Assembly: GCF_000621445.1 (NCBI RefSeq)
Contig: NZ_JHYI01000019.1
Location: 1-64,000, forward strand
Source: Alkalihalobacillus bogoriensis ATCC BAA-922
Lineage (GTDB): Bacteria; Bacillota; Bacilli; Bacillales; Bacillaceae_F
Direction: 5' to 3'
DNA: 64,000 nucleotides
Positions 17,344 to 27,285 of this stretch are shown piece after piece (position 1 is the first letter of the stretch; every line of letters starts with the position of its first letter). The translations under genes were made by a program, and so were the position numbers. A model generated the notes under the pieces. It made no database searches, was not told the origin of the DNA, and was given only the letters and a program-made list of their open reading frames with translations.

Positions 17344-18702
17344 ATGATACGTTCAATTATTATAGGAGTACTCGCAATTGGAATCGTAGCAACAGGAATA
17401 TGGGGATATAATGAACAGCAACAAGCACAACTATTGTCCATACAAGCAGAAAATAACTATCAACGTGCTTTTCATAACTTAGTTTATCATGTTGATCAGT
17501 TAGAAGAAGACCTTGGTACGGTGTTAGCGATGAACACAAGGCAGACATTATCGCCTAAATTAGCTGATGTATGGCGCGTGACATCGTTAGCTCAAAGTCA
17601 GTTAGGTGAACTTCCGTTAGGGTTGTTGCCTTTAAGTGAAACAGAAAAATTCTTATATGATGTTGGTCGATTCAGTTATAAAACGGCTGTACGAGATTTA
17701 GACAAAGATCCTATTACTGATGAGGAATACGAGCTAATGGAAGAGTTATACGAATGCTCAAAAGAAATCCAGCAGGAATTACGAAGAGCACAAGCAACAT
17801 TACTTCAAAATGATTTACGCTGGTTAGATATCGATATGGAATTGGCCGCTGCACAAGGTGAGCCTTTAGACAATGCTGTCATTAATGGGTTTGAAATCGT
17901 GAATGAAACTGTAAAAGGGTACAGTGAAACTCAATGGGGTGCTGGATTTTCACAAATGAATGTGAACGAGTCTGAGCGTTTACAGGAGCGTTTAAACGGA
18001 CCTGAAATTTCTGAAACAGAAGCAAAACAAAAAGCGCTCGATTTTATCGGAGTGAACGGAGAAGTCGAAGTTTCAACTGCAGAAACAGGAAATGGGTTAG
18101 CTTATAAAGCTTATAATTTTACGATTGATGATCCGAACCATGAAACTCATTTTTATATGGGGATGACTAGAAAGGGTGGGCATCCAATTTGGTTTTTACA
18201 AGACCGTCAAATTTCAGAACAAAATATTAGTTTAAATGAAGCTGGTGAACGAGCGAAAGAATTTTTAGAACAAAATGGAATTGACGGCATGCAAATTGTC
18301 GACAGTGCTCAATATGATTCAATTGGTGCATTTGAGTTTGCCTATGTTCAAGAAAATGTTAGAGTATACGCAGATTCCATTGTTGTTGAGGTTGCTCTTG
18401 ACGATGGTGATGTCATCGCATATGAAGCAATGGATTATTTAATTAATCATCATGATGAACGAGAAAATATTGAGCCGGAAATTACAATGGAAGAAGCGAT
18501 GGAACGGTTAAATCCACGACTAGAAGTGATGGAAGACCATATCGCGATTATTCGTAATGAAATAGGGGAAGAAGTTCTGTGTTATGAATTTTACGGTGTA
18601 TTAGGAGAAGATACATTTAGAATTTTTATTAATGCAGAAGATGGAGAAGAAGAAATTGTCGAGAAATTACAGGAGCCACAGCCCGTTTATCAAATTGGAT
18701 AA
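17344..18702 (+). CDS. ypeB: Germination protein YpeB
   Basis: The 452-residue protein has an N-terminal membrane segment (about 3-22) and an extracytoplasmic body. The C-terminal half, from about residue 215, contains repeated PepSY-like units (ISETEAKQKALDFIG, ISLNEAGERAKEFLE, ITMEEAMERLNPRLE). YpeB is needed to place and stabilise SleB in the spore. The gene begins 21 bases after sleB, with GGAGGTGA in front, so the two form one operon that ends in a terminator. Confidence 0.93.
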   Translation: MIRSIIIGVLAIGIVATGIWGYNEQQQAQLLSIQAENNYQRAFHNLVYHVDQLEEDLGTVLAMNTRQTLSPKLADVWRVTSLAQSQLGELPLGLLPLSETEKFLYDVGRFSYKTAVRDLDKDPITDEEYELMEELYECSKEIQQELRRAQATLLQNDLRWLDIDMELAAAQGEPLDNAVINGFEIVNETVKGYSETQWGAGFSQMNVNESERLQERLNGPEISETEAKQKALDFIGVNGEVEVSTAETGNGLAYKAYNFTIDDPNHETHFYMGMTRKGGHPIWFLQDRQISEQNISLNEAGERAKEFLEQNGIDGMQIVDSAQYDSIGAFEFAYVQENVRVYADSIVVEVALDDGDVIAYEAMDYLINHHDERENIEPEITMEEAMERLNPRLEVMEDHIAIIRNEIGEEVLCYEFYGVLGEDTFRIFINAEDGEEEIVEKLQEPQPVYQIG

Positions 18703-18709
18703 TTTTTTT

Positions 18710-18743
18710 AAAAAGAAGAGGCAAATACGCTTCTTCTTTTTCT
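18710..18743 (+). terminator. Terminator after ypeB
   Basis: AAAAAGAAG (18710-18718) pairs with the CTTCTTCTTTTT arm at 18730-18741, followed by TCTC. Confidence 0.7.
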
Positions 18744-18847
18744 CAATTCGTGCCATAATAATAGTATAATAAAAATATTCCTTTCCTTGAAAAACACTGG
18801 GAAATGGAAGTGACCCTATTTATGGGAATATGGGAGGAAAATGACCA

Positions 18848-19510
18848 TTGATCGAGATTGGAGCAACGATTCATCTTCAATTAAAAAATTCTTCTGAGCA
18901 TGAACATGAAGAATATAAATGTCGACTTGTTGACCGTAAAGGGGACAAGCTCATCATAGATCATCCGATTCATATTGAAACAAATAAACCAGGATTATTT
19001 TATATTGGGACAGAGTTTTACGGATGGTTTGTAGGAAAGGACAAAGCGGTATATTCGTTTGAAACAAAATTAGAAGAAAGACGAGCAGAAAATATCCCTG
19101 TTTTTATTTTGCATGACCCAGGAAAAGAAAAGTATAGTCGGATTCAACGTCGAAATTATGTGCGAGTGGATACAGGTGTCGATGTCGCTGTTCACAGTCC
19201 AGATGGCGCATTTGAACCGTTTACTACATTAAGTCTTGATTTAAGTGGGGGCGGAATTGCAATTAGCGTACCACCAGGAAAAAACTTACCAGACCAAGGA
19301 GAAGTGATTTGCTGGTTTGTTCTTCATATGAAATCAGGCGAAATCTTTTATATTCGTGCAACATGCAATATAATTCGGGTTTTTCAAAAATTAGATGAAA
19401 CGAGGGAAAGAGCATCACTAGAGTTCTCCTCGATTCATGAGCGAGACAGGCAAAGAGTCGTACGCTACTGTTTTGAAAGGCAAGCTTTACTTCATCGAAA
19501 AGGTCTTTAA
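18848..19510 (+). CDS. motI: PilZ c-di-GMP receptor (MotI/DgrA, YpfA)
   Basis: This 220-residue protein has a YcgR-type N-terminal beta domain (about 1-90) and a PilZ domain (about 95-215) with the c-di-GMP motifs RIQRRNYVR and DLSGGG. In B. subtilis MotI binds the flagellar stator when c-di-GMP is high. The start is TTG at 18848 after GGGAGG; the ATG at 18841 is out of frame and closes quickly. The place after ypeB and before cmk matches ypfA. Soluble and cytoplasmic. Confidence 0.88.
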   Translation: MIEIGATIHLQLKNSSEHEHEEYKCRLVDRKGDKLIIDHPIHIETNKPGLFYIGTEFYGWFVGKDKAVYSFETKLEERRAENIPVFILHDPGKEKYSRIQRRNYVRVDTGVDVAVHSPDGAFEPFTTLSLDLSGGGIAISVPPGKNLPDQGEVICWFVLHMKSGEIFYIRATCNIIRVFQKLDETRERASLEFSSIHERDRQRVVRYCFERQALLHRKGL

Positions 19511-19540
19511 TTAGACCATGTAAAATGATTATGGTATCAT
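19511..19540 (+). promoter_or_regulatory. Possible cmk promoter
   Basis: TTAGAC (19511-19516) and TATCAT (19535-19540) are 18 bases apart, upstream of cmk. The -35 overlaps a small inverted repeat, GGTCT-AGACC, at the end of motI. Confidence 0.4.
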
Positions 19541-19580
19541 ATTTATTGATGATTATGTGATGATAGTTTAGGGGTGTATT

Positions 19581-20252
19581 ATGAAAAAAAGAATAAACAT
19601 AGCGATTGATGGGCCAGCTGGAGCAGGGAAAAGCACAGTAGCGAAACGAGTAGCTGACCACCTATCGTATTTATACATAGATACTGGGGCGATGTACCGA
19701 GCCTTAACATATTTTGCTATAAAACAAGGGATTAATCTTGAAAACGAGCTACTGCTAAGTCAGTTGTTAGATACAATTCAGATTCAGTTAAAAGTGTCTG
19801 AAGAAGGGACATATGTCTTTGTAAATGATGAAAATGTGACAGAAGCAATTCGTTCATCAGAAGTAACAAACCTCGTTTCCACTGTAGCAAAACATCGAGC
19901 GATTCGAATGAGCATGTTAAACATGCAACGAGAAATGGCAAAAGAAGGTGGAGCTGTTTTAGATGGACGAGATATTGGTACTCATGTATTGCCGAATGCA
20001 GAAGTGAAAGTGTTTTTAACCGCTTCAGTTGATGAACGTGCAAAGCGAAGACATGAGCAAAATATTGAAAAAGGTCTTCCTTCTGATATAGAAACATTAA
20101 AACAAGAAATTGCAACACGAGATGAGTTAGATTCTAGTAGAGAGGTTGCGCCTCTGCAAAAAGCAGAAGATGCCATTGAAATAAATACAACTACATTAAC
20201 AATTGATGAGGTTGTAACACATATACTAGAATTAGTGAATGAAAGGGTATAA
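19581..20252 (+). CDS. cmk: Cytidylate kinase
   Basis: This 223-residue kinase phosphorylates CMP and dCMP with ATP. It shows the P-loop IAIDGPAGAGKSTVAKR, the substrate region DTGAMYRALT, LDGRDIGTHVLPNAEVKVFLTA and RRHEQNIEKG. The length is typical. It leads a cluster with plsC and rpsA; plsC begins five bases after its stop. Confidence 0.95.
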   Translation: MKKRINIAIDGPAGAGKSTVAKRVADHLSYLYIDTGAMYRALTYFAIKQGINLENELLLSQLLDTIQIQLKVSEEGTYVFVNDENVTEAIRSSEVTNLVSTVAKHRAIRMSMLNMQREMAKEGGAVLDGRDIGTHVLPNAEVKVFLTASVDERAKRRHEQNIEKGLPSDIETLKQEIATRDELDSSREVAPLQKAEDAIEINTTTLTIDEVVTHILELVNERV

Positions 20253-20256
20253 AGGA

Positions 20257-20844
20257 ATGAAATTATATCGTTTTGGTCAATTTGTTAGCCGCCTTTATTT
20301 ATCAACCTTTTATAAAGTGCGTGTGATTGGAAAAGAAAATATACCGGAATCAGGTCCAGTTTTGCTTTGTTGCAACCACATTAGTAATCTTGATCCCCCT
20401 TTTTTAGGGGCATATATTAAACGAAATATATGTTATATGGCAAAACAAGAATTATTTACCGTTCCGGTTTTAAAAACAATTCTACCTATCCTTGGTGCAT
20501 TTCCTGTTCGTCGTGGTATGAGTGATAAACAAGCGATGCGAACGGCAATGACATTGCTCAAAGAAGGAAACATGATAGGTTTATTTCCAGAGGGAACAAG
20601 AAGTAAAGATGGAAAATTGCAAAAAGGTTTAGCAGGAGCAGGATTTTTTGCTCTCCGTACAGAAGCATCTGTTATCCCATGTGCCATTGTTGGCCCGTAC
20701 AAGCTTTTTAAACCACTTACACTCGTGTATGGAAAACCGATTAATATGACACCGTTAAAAGAAGAAAAGGTATCAGTTGAGGAAACAACAGCAACGATTA
20801 TGAATGAGATTCGTATATTATTAGAACAACATCAATCAAACTAA
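20257..20844 (+). CDS. plsC: 1-acyl-sn-glycerol-3-phosphate acyltransferase
   Basis: The 195-residue enzyme adds the second acyl chain to make phosphatidic acid. It contains the catalytic NHISNLDPPF (H-x4-D), FPVRRG, FPEGTRSKDGKL and the later VIPCAIVG block. It should act at the inner face of the membrane. I chose ATG 20257, after GAAAGGG; an earlier ATG at 20239 lies inside cmk and lacks a ribosome site. It works with plsY, encoded 5 kb downstream. Confidence 0.92.
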   Translation: MKLYRFGQFVSRLYLSTFYKVRVIGKENIPESGPVLLCCNHISNLDPPFLGAYIKRNICYMAKQELFTVPVLKTILPILGAFPVRRGMSDKQAMRTAMTLLKEGNMIGLFPEGTRSKDGKLQKGLAGAGFFALRTEASVIPCAIVGPYKLFKPLTLVYGKPINMTPLKEEKVSVEETTATIMNEIRILLEQHQSN

Positions 20845-20861
20845 AATCTTACAGTTAAATT

Positions 20862-20880
20862 TCTTTCACCAACGTGAAAG
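20862..20880 (+). other. Hairpin upstream of rpsA
   Basis: CTTTCAC and GTGAAAG form a 7-bp stem with a short loop in the gap before rpsA. No T run follows, so it is not a classical terminator. It could be a leader structure for S1 control (speculative). Confidence 0.4.
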
Positions 20881-20946
20881 TGTTTATAAAAAATTTTCGA
20901 GGAAGATGGTTCTGCAAATAAGCAGGAATTGAAGGAGGTAACGTCA

Positions 20947-22086
20947 ATGGTTGAAGAAAATAATCATGAAATGAAATCCTTTCAAGTAGGGGATGTCGTA
21001 ACAGGAAAGATTACAAAGGTAGAGGATAAACAAGCTTTTGTCGATGTAGGCTTCAAAGTAGACGGAATCATTCCCATAAGTGAGCTATCCAGTCTTCATG
21101 TTGAAAAAGTAAGTGATGTATTACAAGTTGATGATGAAGTTGAATTGAAAGTAACCAAAGTTGAAGACGTTGAACTTGTACTTTCAAAAAAAGCCGTTGT
21201 TGCGGAAAAAGCATGGCAAACATTACAAGAACAATTTGAGAGTGGACAAACGATTGAAGCGGAAGTGGCAGAAGTGGTAAAAGGTGGATTGGTTGTGGAT
21301 GTTGGTGTTCGTGGCTTTATCCCAGCGTCTCTTGTTGAACGTCATTTTGTCGAAGATTTTTCTGATTATAAAGGACGAACACTTCGCTTAAAAGTAGCGG
21401 AAATCGACCAAAGTAATAATAAACTAATTCTTTCACAACGTGCCGTTCTTGATGAAGAAGATAACAAAAAGAAAAAACAAGTGCTTACAGAAATTAAAGA
21501 AGGTGACATTGTTGAAGGAACGGTTCAACGATTAACTGATTTTGGTGCATTTGTCGATGTTGGTGGTGTAGATGGTCTTGTACATATTTCTCAGCTTTCA
21601 CACCAACATGTTGATACTCCTGCTGATGTAGTGAGCGAAGGGGAGAATGTGAAAGTGAAAATTCTTTCTGTCGATGTTGAGAATGAACGAATTTCGCTAT
21701 CGATTAAAGATACATTACCAGGACCATGGGATACATTAGCCCAAACAGTGAAAGTTGGAGATGTTGTTTCTGGAGAAGTTAAACGACTTGTTTCGTTTGG
21801 TGCTTTTATTGAAGTGGCTCCTGGGGTGGAAGGGTTAGTTCATATTTCACAAATCGCAAATCGACATATTGGTACGCCAGGTGAAGTATTAAAAGAAGGT
21901 CAAGTCGTAGAAGCGAAAGTGTTAGATTTAAATGTGGACGAAAAACGGATATCATTAAGTATTCGTGCATTAGAAGAAGATACTTATGAAGACAATAATC
22001 ATCAAGAATATCAAAGAGACGATGAACATAGTGGTTTTTCTCTTGGTGATATGATTGGTGATCAATTAAAAAAATATAAATCGTAG
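20947..22086 (+). CDS. rpsA: S1-domain protein (ribosomal protein S1 homologue, YpfD)
   Basis: The 379-residue protein consists of four S1 RNA-binding domains at about 12-85, 98-170, 190-260 and 275-345. The last two are the best conserved (FGAFVDVGGVDGLVHISQL and FGAFIEVAPGVEGLVHISQI). Gram-negative S1 has six domains; four is usual for bacilli, where the protein is not strictly required on the ribosome. AAGGAGG at 20932-20938 marks ATG 20947. An acidic, charged tail follows the last domain. Confidence 0.93.
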   Translation: MVEENNHEMKSFQVGDVVTGKITKVEDKQAFVDVGFKVDGIIPISELSSLHVEKVSDVLQVDDEVELKVTKVEDVELVLSKKAVVAEKAWQTLQEQFESGQTIEAEVAEVVKGGLVVDVGVRGFIPASLVERHFVEDFSDYKGRTLRLKVAEIDQSNNKLILSQRAVLDEEDNKKKKQVLTEIKEGDIVEGTVQRLTDFGAFVDVGGVDGLVHISQLSHQHVDTPADVVSEGENVKVKILSVDVENERISLSIKDTLPGPWDTLAQTVKVGDVVSGEVKRLVSFGAFIEVAPGVEGLVHISQIANRHIGTPGEVLKEGQVVEAKVLDLNVDEKRISLSIRALEEDTYEDNNHQEYQRDDEHSGFSLGDMIGDQLKKYKS

Positions 22087-22096
22087 GTGATCCCTA

Positions 22097-23146
22097 TTGA
22101 GCAGGGCAATTCGTAAACAAGAACATATTCATCATGCGATAACAACAGGACAAAAAGGAAATCATGGGTTTGAGGATATCCAATTTGTTCACCAAAGCCT
22201 GCCAAACAGTGATTATCATTGTATCGATATGACTACCGAAATCGGCGAACTCCCTTTATGTTCGCCGATTTTTATCAATGCAATGACAGGTGGCGGTGGA
22301 GAGAAAACAAAGAATATTAACCAACAGTTAGCAGAAGTCGCAAACGAAGCGAAGATTGCGATGGCGGTAGGTTCACAAATGGCGGCTATAAAAGATGAAA
22401 AAGAACAAGAAACATATAAAATAGTGCGGAAGTCTAATCCAAAAGGAACGCTCATTGCCAATCTTGGAAGTGAGGCAACAGTAGACCAAGCAAAACGAGC
22501 TGTTCAGATGATTGAGGCAAACGCACTCCAAATTCATTTAAATGTCGTCCAAGAACTTGTTATGCCAGAAGGAGACCGCACATTTACGAATGCGTTACAA
22601 CGAATTGAAGCGATTGTAAAAGAAAGTGATGTACCTGTCATCGTAAAAGAAGTCGGGTTTGGCATGAGTAAAGAAGCCGCTACACAATTAGCTAATGTCG
22701 GTGTTACGGTTGTAGATGTCGGTGGATTCGGTGGAACGAATTTTTCAAAAATTGAAAATTTACGAAGAAAAAAACAACTCGACTATTTTAACGAGTGGGG
22801 AATTACGACAACAGCTTCCATTGTTGAAGTGAAAAAAAGTCAACCGGATCTTTCTGTTATTGCTTCAGGCGGACTTACAAATAGTTTAGACGGAGTGAAG
22901 TCTTTAGCACTAGGAGCCTCTGCGTTAGGTTTCGCTGGGTATTTTTTACAAATTCTACTTCAGTCAGGGCAGGAGGGTCTTCTTGAAGCGATTATTGAAC
23001 TATTAGACGATATGAAAATCCTTATGACAGCATTAGGTTGTCCTAATATTACGAGTTTACAGCAAACACCTCTCGTCATTAGTGGAAACACATATCATTG
23101 GTTGGAACAAAGAGGATGCGATCCAAAAGGGTATAGTGAGAAATAA
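22097..23146 (+). CDS. fni: Type 2 isopentenyl-diphosphate isomerase
   Basis: This 349-residue FMN enzyme interconverts isopentenyl and dimethylallyl diphosphate. It has the [13 protein letters not shown] flavin loop, [28 protein letters not shown] and [13 protein letters not shown]. It feeds the heptaprenyl synthase (hepS/hepT) and the prenyltransferases of this window. The start is TTG at 22097 preceded by AGGTGA; it lies ten bases after rpsA. Confidence 0.94.
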   Translation: MSRAIRKQEHIHHAITTGQKGNHGFEDIQFVHQSLPNSDYHCIDMTTEIGELPLCSPIFINAMTGGGGEKTKNINQQLAEVANEAKIAMAVGSQMAAIKDEKEQETYKIVRKSNPKGTLIANLGSEATVDQAKRAVQMIEANALQIHLNVVQELVMPEGDRTFTNALQRIEAIVKESDVPVIVKEVGFGMSKEAATQLANVGVTVVDVGGFGGTNFSKIENLRRKKQLDYFNEWGITTTASIVEVKKSQPDLSVIASGGLTNSLDGVKSLALGASALGFAGYFLQILLQSGQEGLLEAIIELLDDMKILMTALGCPNITSLQQTPLVISGNTYHWLEQRGCDPKGYSEK

Positions 23147-23160
23147 AATCGAATGGGAAA

Positions 23161-23204
23161 GGGAATCAAATGGTCTCGTTTTAGACCGATGATTCCCTAT
23201 TTTT
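23161..23204 (+). terminator. Terminator after fni
   Basis: GGGAATCA (23161-23168) pairs with TGATTCCC (23190-23197); an inner stem, GGTCT with AGACC, continues it. TATTTTT follows. Confidence 0.85.
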
Positions 23205-23208
23205 ATTT

Positions 23209-23277
23209 AAAAGATAAGAAAAATTTTTGGTATAGCAATGAAGCTTTGAAACAAAAAGACGCTCCGCGTTTTTCTTA
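23209..23277. repeat. Dispersed repeat R2, short copy a
   Basis: This copy of about 69 nt has only the two ends of the R2 family: the 5' module (ATAAGAAAAATTTTTGG, TATAGCAATGAAGCTTTGAA) and the 3' module (AAAGACGCTCCGCG and TTTTTCTTA). Its last three bases are the complement of the ypzI stop codon. On the minus strand the 3' module reads as a small hairpin plus T run, placed just after ypzI. Confidence 0.85.
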
Positions 23278-23406
23278 TCGTTGACGTTTTCTTGCGTCTT
23301 CAGGTCCTTCTAATTTTGTTGCTCCACCGTATTTTAAGTTTTGGTCACGATCTAATTCGACATGACCTTCTTTTCTCAGTTTTCGTTCTTGACGGTCTTT
23401 ACCCAT
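23275..23406 (-). CDS. ypzI: YpzI family protein, 43 aa
   Basis: This 43-residue, highly charged protein starts MGKDRQERKLRKEGHVELDR and contains YGGATKLEGPEDA, which I recognise as the YpzI family of bacilli, found between fni and yphA. The minus-strand ATG at 23406 follows AAAAGGAGGG. Function unknown; the composition suggests a small soluble, possibly nucleic-acid-associated protein. Its stop codon lies inside the R2 repeat. Confidence 0.85.
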   Translation of the reverse strand: MGKDRQERKLRKEGHVELDRDQNLKYGGATKLEGPEDARKRQR

Positions 23407-23526
23407 TGGATTCCCTCCTTTTTGCACAGTAGTATTATCCTTTTACGAATTATTGATGCACTCATTTCCAAAAAACGTGATTATAAGCTGAAAATCCGAC
23501 AATAATGGTAACGTCGAGGTGATATT

Positions 23527-24129
23527 ATGGAGGGTGCTTTATTTTATTGGTTTTGTTGGATGTTTTGGATCGGTGTTTATTTTTTTATGGAAAAAGGAAA
23601 AAAAAGAACAACGTATAGTGTATTGATCTTATGTTTACTTATTTTAGCTTCTTTAGAAATCCAAGTTTTCGGGCATTCTATATCTGTTGGTTTTATTCTT
23701 TGTCTACTGATTGGATATGTGTTATTAACATCGGTCCGTTTAAGAAATCAATTTTATTTTTTAGTTGTTAGTTTAATTCTCGCGTTTGCTGGAATATCAT
23801 TCCAATTATTCGAAATATTTGACCCTGTTATCATTTTGTTTGATCGGTCGTGGATGCTTGGTTTATTATATTCAGCACTTGTATTAGCGCTAGTATCTGA
23901 TCGAACTAAGCGCATTCCTGTATTTATTGTAGGCGCGTGCCAAGGTGAAATTGTCATAACACATTTTTTGCAAACGATTTATGTTGAGCAAACAATTGGA
24001 CACTTACTGTTTTTTGATGCTTTCGTTGTCACAATTTTTCTGTTATTTATTTGGTATTCCTTTGAGGTATTAACTGAAATGGTGTCCAAGAAAGTATTGG
24101 AAAAATCACAGCGAGAAGTGGGCGTGTAA
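23527..24129 (+). CDS. yphA: Membrane protein YphA
   Basis: This 200-residue protein has about six or seven membrane segments, starting with ALFYWFCWMFWIGVYFF and ending with a basic, polar tail. Length and place (before der) match YphA of B. subtilis, whose function is not known. AGGTGA precedes the ATG. Confidence 0.83.
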   Translation: MEGALFYWFCWMFWIGVYFFMEKGKKRTTYSVLILCLLILASLEIQVFGHSISVGFILCLLIGYVLLTSVRLRNQFYFLVVSLILAFAGISFQLFEIFDPVIILFDRSWMLGLLYSALVLALVSDRTKRIPVFIVGACQGEIVITHFLQTIYVEQTIGHLLFFDAFVVTIFLLFIWYSFEVLTEMVSKKVLEKSQREVGV

Positions 24130-24234
24130 TCAAATAAGGTCGACATATTGTCGAAGTTCGTTGTTTTTGTTAGAATATATTAGTTATGTTACCAAATTGA
24201 AACAGGGTTTTAAAAATTGAAAGGTAGTGACGAA

Positions 24235-25548
24235 ATGCCAAAACCAGTTGTAGCGATTGTTGGGAGACCAAATGTTGGTAAATCAACGATCTTTAATCGA
24301 ATTGTAGGAGAAAGAGTGGCGATCGTTGAAGACGTCCCAGGTGTGACAAGAGACCGATTATATAGTTCAGCAGAATGGTTAAATAAAGAATTTAATTTAA
24401 TTGATACAGGCGGAATTGAAATTGGTGACGAACCTTTACTGAATCAAATGAGAGAACAGGCAGAGTTAGCGATAAAAGAAGCGGACGTCATCATCTTTAT
24501 GGTAAATGGTCGTGAAGGTGTGACAAATGCGGACCAAGAAGTTGCTAAAATACTATTTCGTTCGAAAAAACCACTTGTATTAGGTGTAAATAAAATTGAT
24601 AATCCAGAAATGCGAGAAGACTTATATGAGTTTTACTCTTTAGGAATTGGCGAACCGTACCCGATTTCTGGAACACATGGTTTAGGGTTAGGTGATTTAT
24701 TGGATGAAGTGATTAAACATTTTCCTGACGACATTGATGAGGGTTATGATGAAGATACGATTCGGATCTCGCTTATTGGTCGACCAAATGTTGGAAAATC
24801 CTCTTTAGTCAATGCGATGTTAGGTGAAGAACGGGTGATTGTGAGCAATATTCCTGGTACGACTAGGGATGCGATTGACACGCCGTTTTCAAGAGACGAA
24901 CAAGAATATGTATTAATTGATACTGCCGGGATGAGAAAAAGAGGAAAAGTATATGAAAGTACCGAAAAGTATAGTGTGCTTCGTTCCTTAAAAGCAATCG
25001 AACGTTCAGATGTCGTCTTAGTTGTTTTAAATGCAGAAGAAGGAATTATTGAACAAGATAAAAAAATAGCAGGGTATGCGCATGAAGCTGGTCGTGCTGT
25101 TATTATCGTTGTAAACAAATGGGATGCCATTGAAAAAGATGATAAAACGATGAAAGAATTCGAACAAAAAATTCGGGATCACTTTTTGTTTTTAACGTAT
25201 GCACCGATTTTATTTACGTCAGCAAAAACAAAGCAAAGATTACAACATGTATTACCAACTGTTAAAAAAGTCTCAGAGAATCATAATTTGCGAGTATCAA
25301 CGAGTGTTTTAAATGACATGATTATGGACGCGGTAGCGATGAATCCGACTCCAACTGACAATGGAAGACGATTAAAAATTAATTATGTAACTCAAGTGGC
25401 TGTTGGGCCTCCTACATTCGTTTTCTTCGTAAACGAGCCAGAATTAATGCACTTTTCATATGAGCGTTTTTTAGAAAATAGACTACGGGCAACGTTTGAC
25501 TTTGAAGGAACACCTATTAAAATCTTTGCTAGAAGAAAAAATGAATAA
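24235..25548 (+). CDS. der: Ribosome-associated GTPase Der (EngA)
   Basis: The 437-residue protein has two GTPase domains in tandem (about 4-165 and 176-345), with P-loops [13 protein letters not shown] and [17 protein letters not shown] and DTAG switch motifs, and NKID and NKWD specificity motifs. A KH-like C-terminal domain follows. Der acts in assembly of the 50S subunit. AAAGGTAG precedes ATG 24235, so I prefer it to the TTG at 24217. Confidence 0.96.
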   Translation: MPKPVVAIVGRPNVGKSTIFNRIVGERVAIVEDVPGVTRDRLYSSAEWLNKEFNLIDTGGIEIGDEPLLNQMREQAELAIKEADVIIFMVNGREGVTNADQEVAKILFRSKKPLVLGVNKIDNPEMREDLYEFYSLGIGEPYPISGTHGLGLGDLLDEVIKHFPDDIDEGYDEDTIRISLIGRPNVGKSSLVNAMLGEERVIVSNIPGTTRDAIDTPFSRDEQEYVLIDTAGMRKRGKVYESTEKYSVLRSLKAIERSDVVLVVLNAEEGIIEQDKKIAGYAHEAGRAVIIVVNKWDAIEKDDKTMKEFEQKIRDHFLFLTYAPILFTSAKTKQRLQHVLPTVKKVSENHNLRVSTSVLNDMIMDAVAMNPTPTDNGRRLKINYVTQVAVGPPTFVFFVNEPELMHFSYERFLENRLRATFDFEGTPIKIFARRKNE

Positions 25549-25568
25549 CGGACGTAAGGGAGAGGACT

Positions 25569-26183
25569 ATGGAAATTTTTGTTCCAGTAATAGCAATTAT
25601 TGCTTCGTATTTAGTAGGGTCTCTAAGTTTTAGTTATATCATCGCAAAAAAAATTAAAAAGGTTGATATCCGAGAGCATGGAAGTGGCAATGCTGGTGCA
25701 ACAAACACGTTGCGTGTGTTAGGGGTTGGACCAGCAATTACTGTTCTGCTCTTAGATGTGGCAAAAGGGGTTGCAGCTGTCCTTGTTACGGTGGCTATAA
25801 CAGGCCCAGGACTTGTGCCTGCTTTAGCTGGTTTGGCAGCGATACTTGGACATAACTGGCCTGTTTATTACGGCTTTCGGGGTGGGAAAGGTGTTGCGAC
25901 TACGATTGGTGCTCTTGCATCTTTAGCCTTTATTCCTGCATTAATCGGAGGTGGTGTTGCGATCGCAACGATTGCAATTACAAGATTTGTTTCACTTGGG
26001 TCACTTTTATTTATGTTAACTACAACGATTGCCATTATTTTGTTGAAAAATACATATGATTATCCTATGTCCTATTTTTATTTGGCTTGGGTTGTCACTG
26101 TGCTATCATTTTGGAGACACCGAGCAAATATTTCTCGCCTTGTTCAAGGGAAAGAAAGCAAACTTGGTCAAAAAAAGGCATAG
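25569..26183 (+). CDS. plsY: Glycerol-3-phosphate acyltransferase PlsY
   Basis: This 204-residue membrane enzyme transfers an acyl group from acyl phosphate to glycerol 3-phosphate. It shows the three PlsY motifs: GSLSFSYI, HGSGNAGATNTLR and the GHNWPVYYGFRGGKGVATT loop, among about five to six membrane helices. It sits 20 bases after der and 38 before gpsA, which supplies glycerol 3-phosphate. In B. subtilis plsY is elsewhere, so this der-plsY-gpsA order is a difference. Confidence 0.95.
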   Translation: MEIFVPVIAIIASYLVGSLSFSYIIAKKIKKVDIREHGSGNAGATNTLRVLGVGPAITVLLLDVAKGVAAVLVTVAITGPGLVPALAGLAAILGHNWPVYYGFRGGKGVATTIGALASLAFIPALIGGGVAIATIAITRFVSLGSLLFMLTTTIAIILLKNTYDYPMSYFYLAWVVTVLSFWRHRANISRLVQGKESKLGQKKA

Positions 26184-26221
26184 GATGGCAAGGTTGTTCA
26201 AAGGAAAGGAATGTTGTATAA

Positions 26222-27259
26222 ATGGCAAACATCGCTGTAATCGGAGCAGGGAGTTGGGGAACAGCCCTTTCGATTGTATTGGCAGATAACGGTCATCATG
26301 TTCGGTTATGGGGACGGCGTGAGCAGCAAATGACAGAAATCAATGAAAATCATACAAACCATCAATATTTACCGAATATTACATTGCCAAAAAACATTGT
26401 TGGCTATACAAATCTACAGGAAGTCCTTCATGAGGTTGAGACTGTACTACTCGTTGTTCCTACGAAAGCGATTCGTGAAACTGTAAAGGAAATTAGTCAA
26501 GTGAGCACAAAGCCGATAACGATAGTTCACGCAAGTAAAGGCATTGAACCAGGAAGCTCAAAACGCATATCTGAAATGATAGAAGAAGAGATGGATGAAA
26601 ATAAAGTAAAAGCTGTATTAACGTTATCTGGCCCTAGTCATGCAGAAGAAGTGAGCACAAGGCAACCAACGACGGTAACTGTTTCGTCTTATCACTTAGA
26701 TGCCGCCGAAAAGGTGCAAGACTTATTTATAAATCAACATTTTCGAGTATATACAAATTCAGATTTAATCGGTGTTGAGCTCGGTGGGGCGTTAAAAAAT
26801 ATTATTGCACTTGGTGCGGGCCTAATTGTTGGATTAGGTTATGGCGATAACGCAAAAGCGGCTTTAATGACAAGAGGGTTAGCGGAAATAGCTCGGCTAG
26901 GTGTGAAATTAGGAGCGAATCCGTTAACTTTCGCGGGACTTTCTGGATTAGGTGATTTAATTGTAACATGTACAAGTATTCATAGTCGGAATTGGAGAGC
27001 AGGTCATTTATTAGGTCAAGGAAAATCAGTGGAAGAGGTATTGGAAACGATGGGGATGGTTGTTGAAGGAATTCGGACAACGGAAGCAGCCTATTTCTTA
27101 GCAAAACAAGAAAATGTGGAAATGCCGATCACCCAAGCCATTTATTCTGTTGTTTTTGAAAAGAAAAATCCTAAACTGGCTGTAGAAGAGCTGATGGGTC
27201 GAGGGAAAAAACATGAAGTTGAAGATTTATCTCAATTTTTCGGCTCCATTATAAGCTAA
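26222..27259 (+). CDS. gpsA: Glycerol-3-phosphate dehydrogenase [NAD(P)+]
   Basis: The 345-residue enzyme reduces dihydroxyacetone phosphate to glycerol 3-phosphate for lipid synthesis. It has IAVIGAGSWGTALSIVLADN, the VHASKGIEPGS block, LSGPSHAEEV, the catalytic lysine region VELGGALKNIIALGAG and GLSGLGDLIVTC. AAAGGAAAGGA precedes the ATG. It likely shares a transcript with der and plsY. Confidence 0.95.
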   Translation: MANIAVIGAGSWGTALSIVLADNGHHVRLWGRREQQMTEINENHTNHQYLPNITLPKNIVGYTNLQEVLHEVETVLLVVPTKAIRETVKEISQVSTKPITIVHASKGIEPGSSKRISEMIEEEMDENKVKAVLTLSGPSHAEEVSTRQPTTVTVSSYHLDAAEKVQDLFINQHFRVYTNSDLIGVELGGALKNIIALGAGLIVGLGYGDNAKAALMTRGLAEIARLGVKLGANPLTFAGLSGLGDLIVTCTSIHSRNWRAGHLLGQGKSVEEVLETMGMVVEGIRTTEAAYFLAKQENVEMPITQAIYSVVFEKKNPKLAVEELMGRGKKHEVEDLSQFFGSIIS

Positions 27260-27285
27260 TTGTAATTTTCATTTTGATGTTTTGC

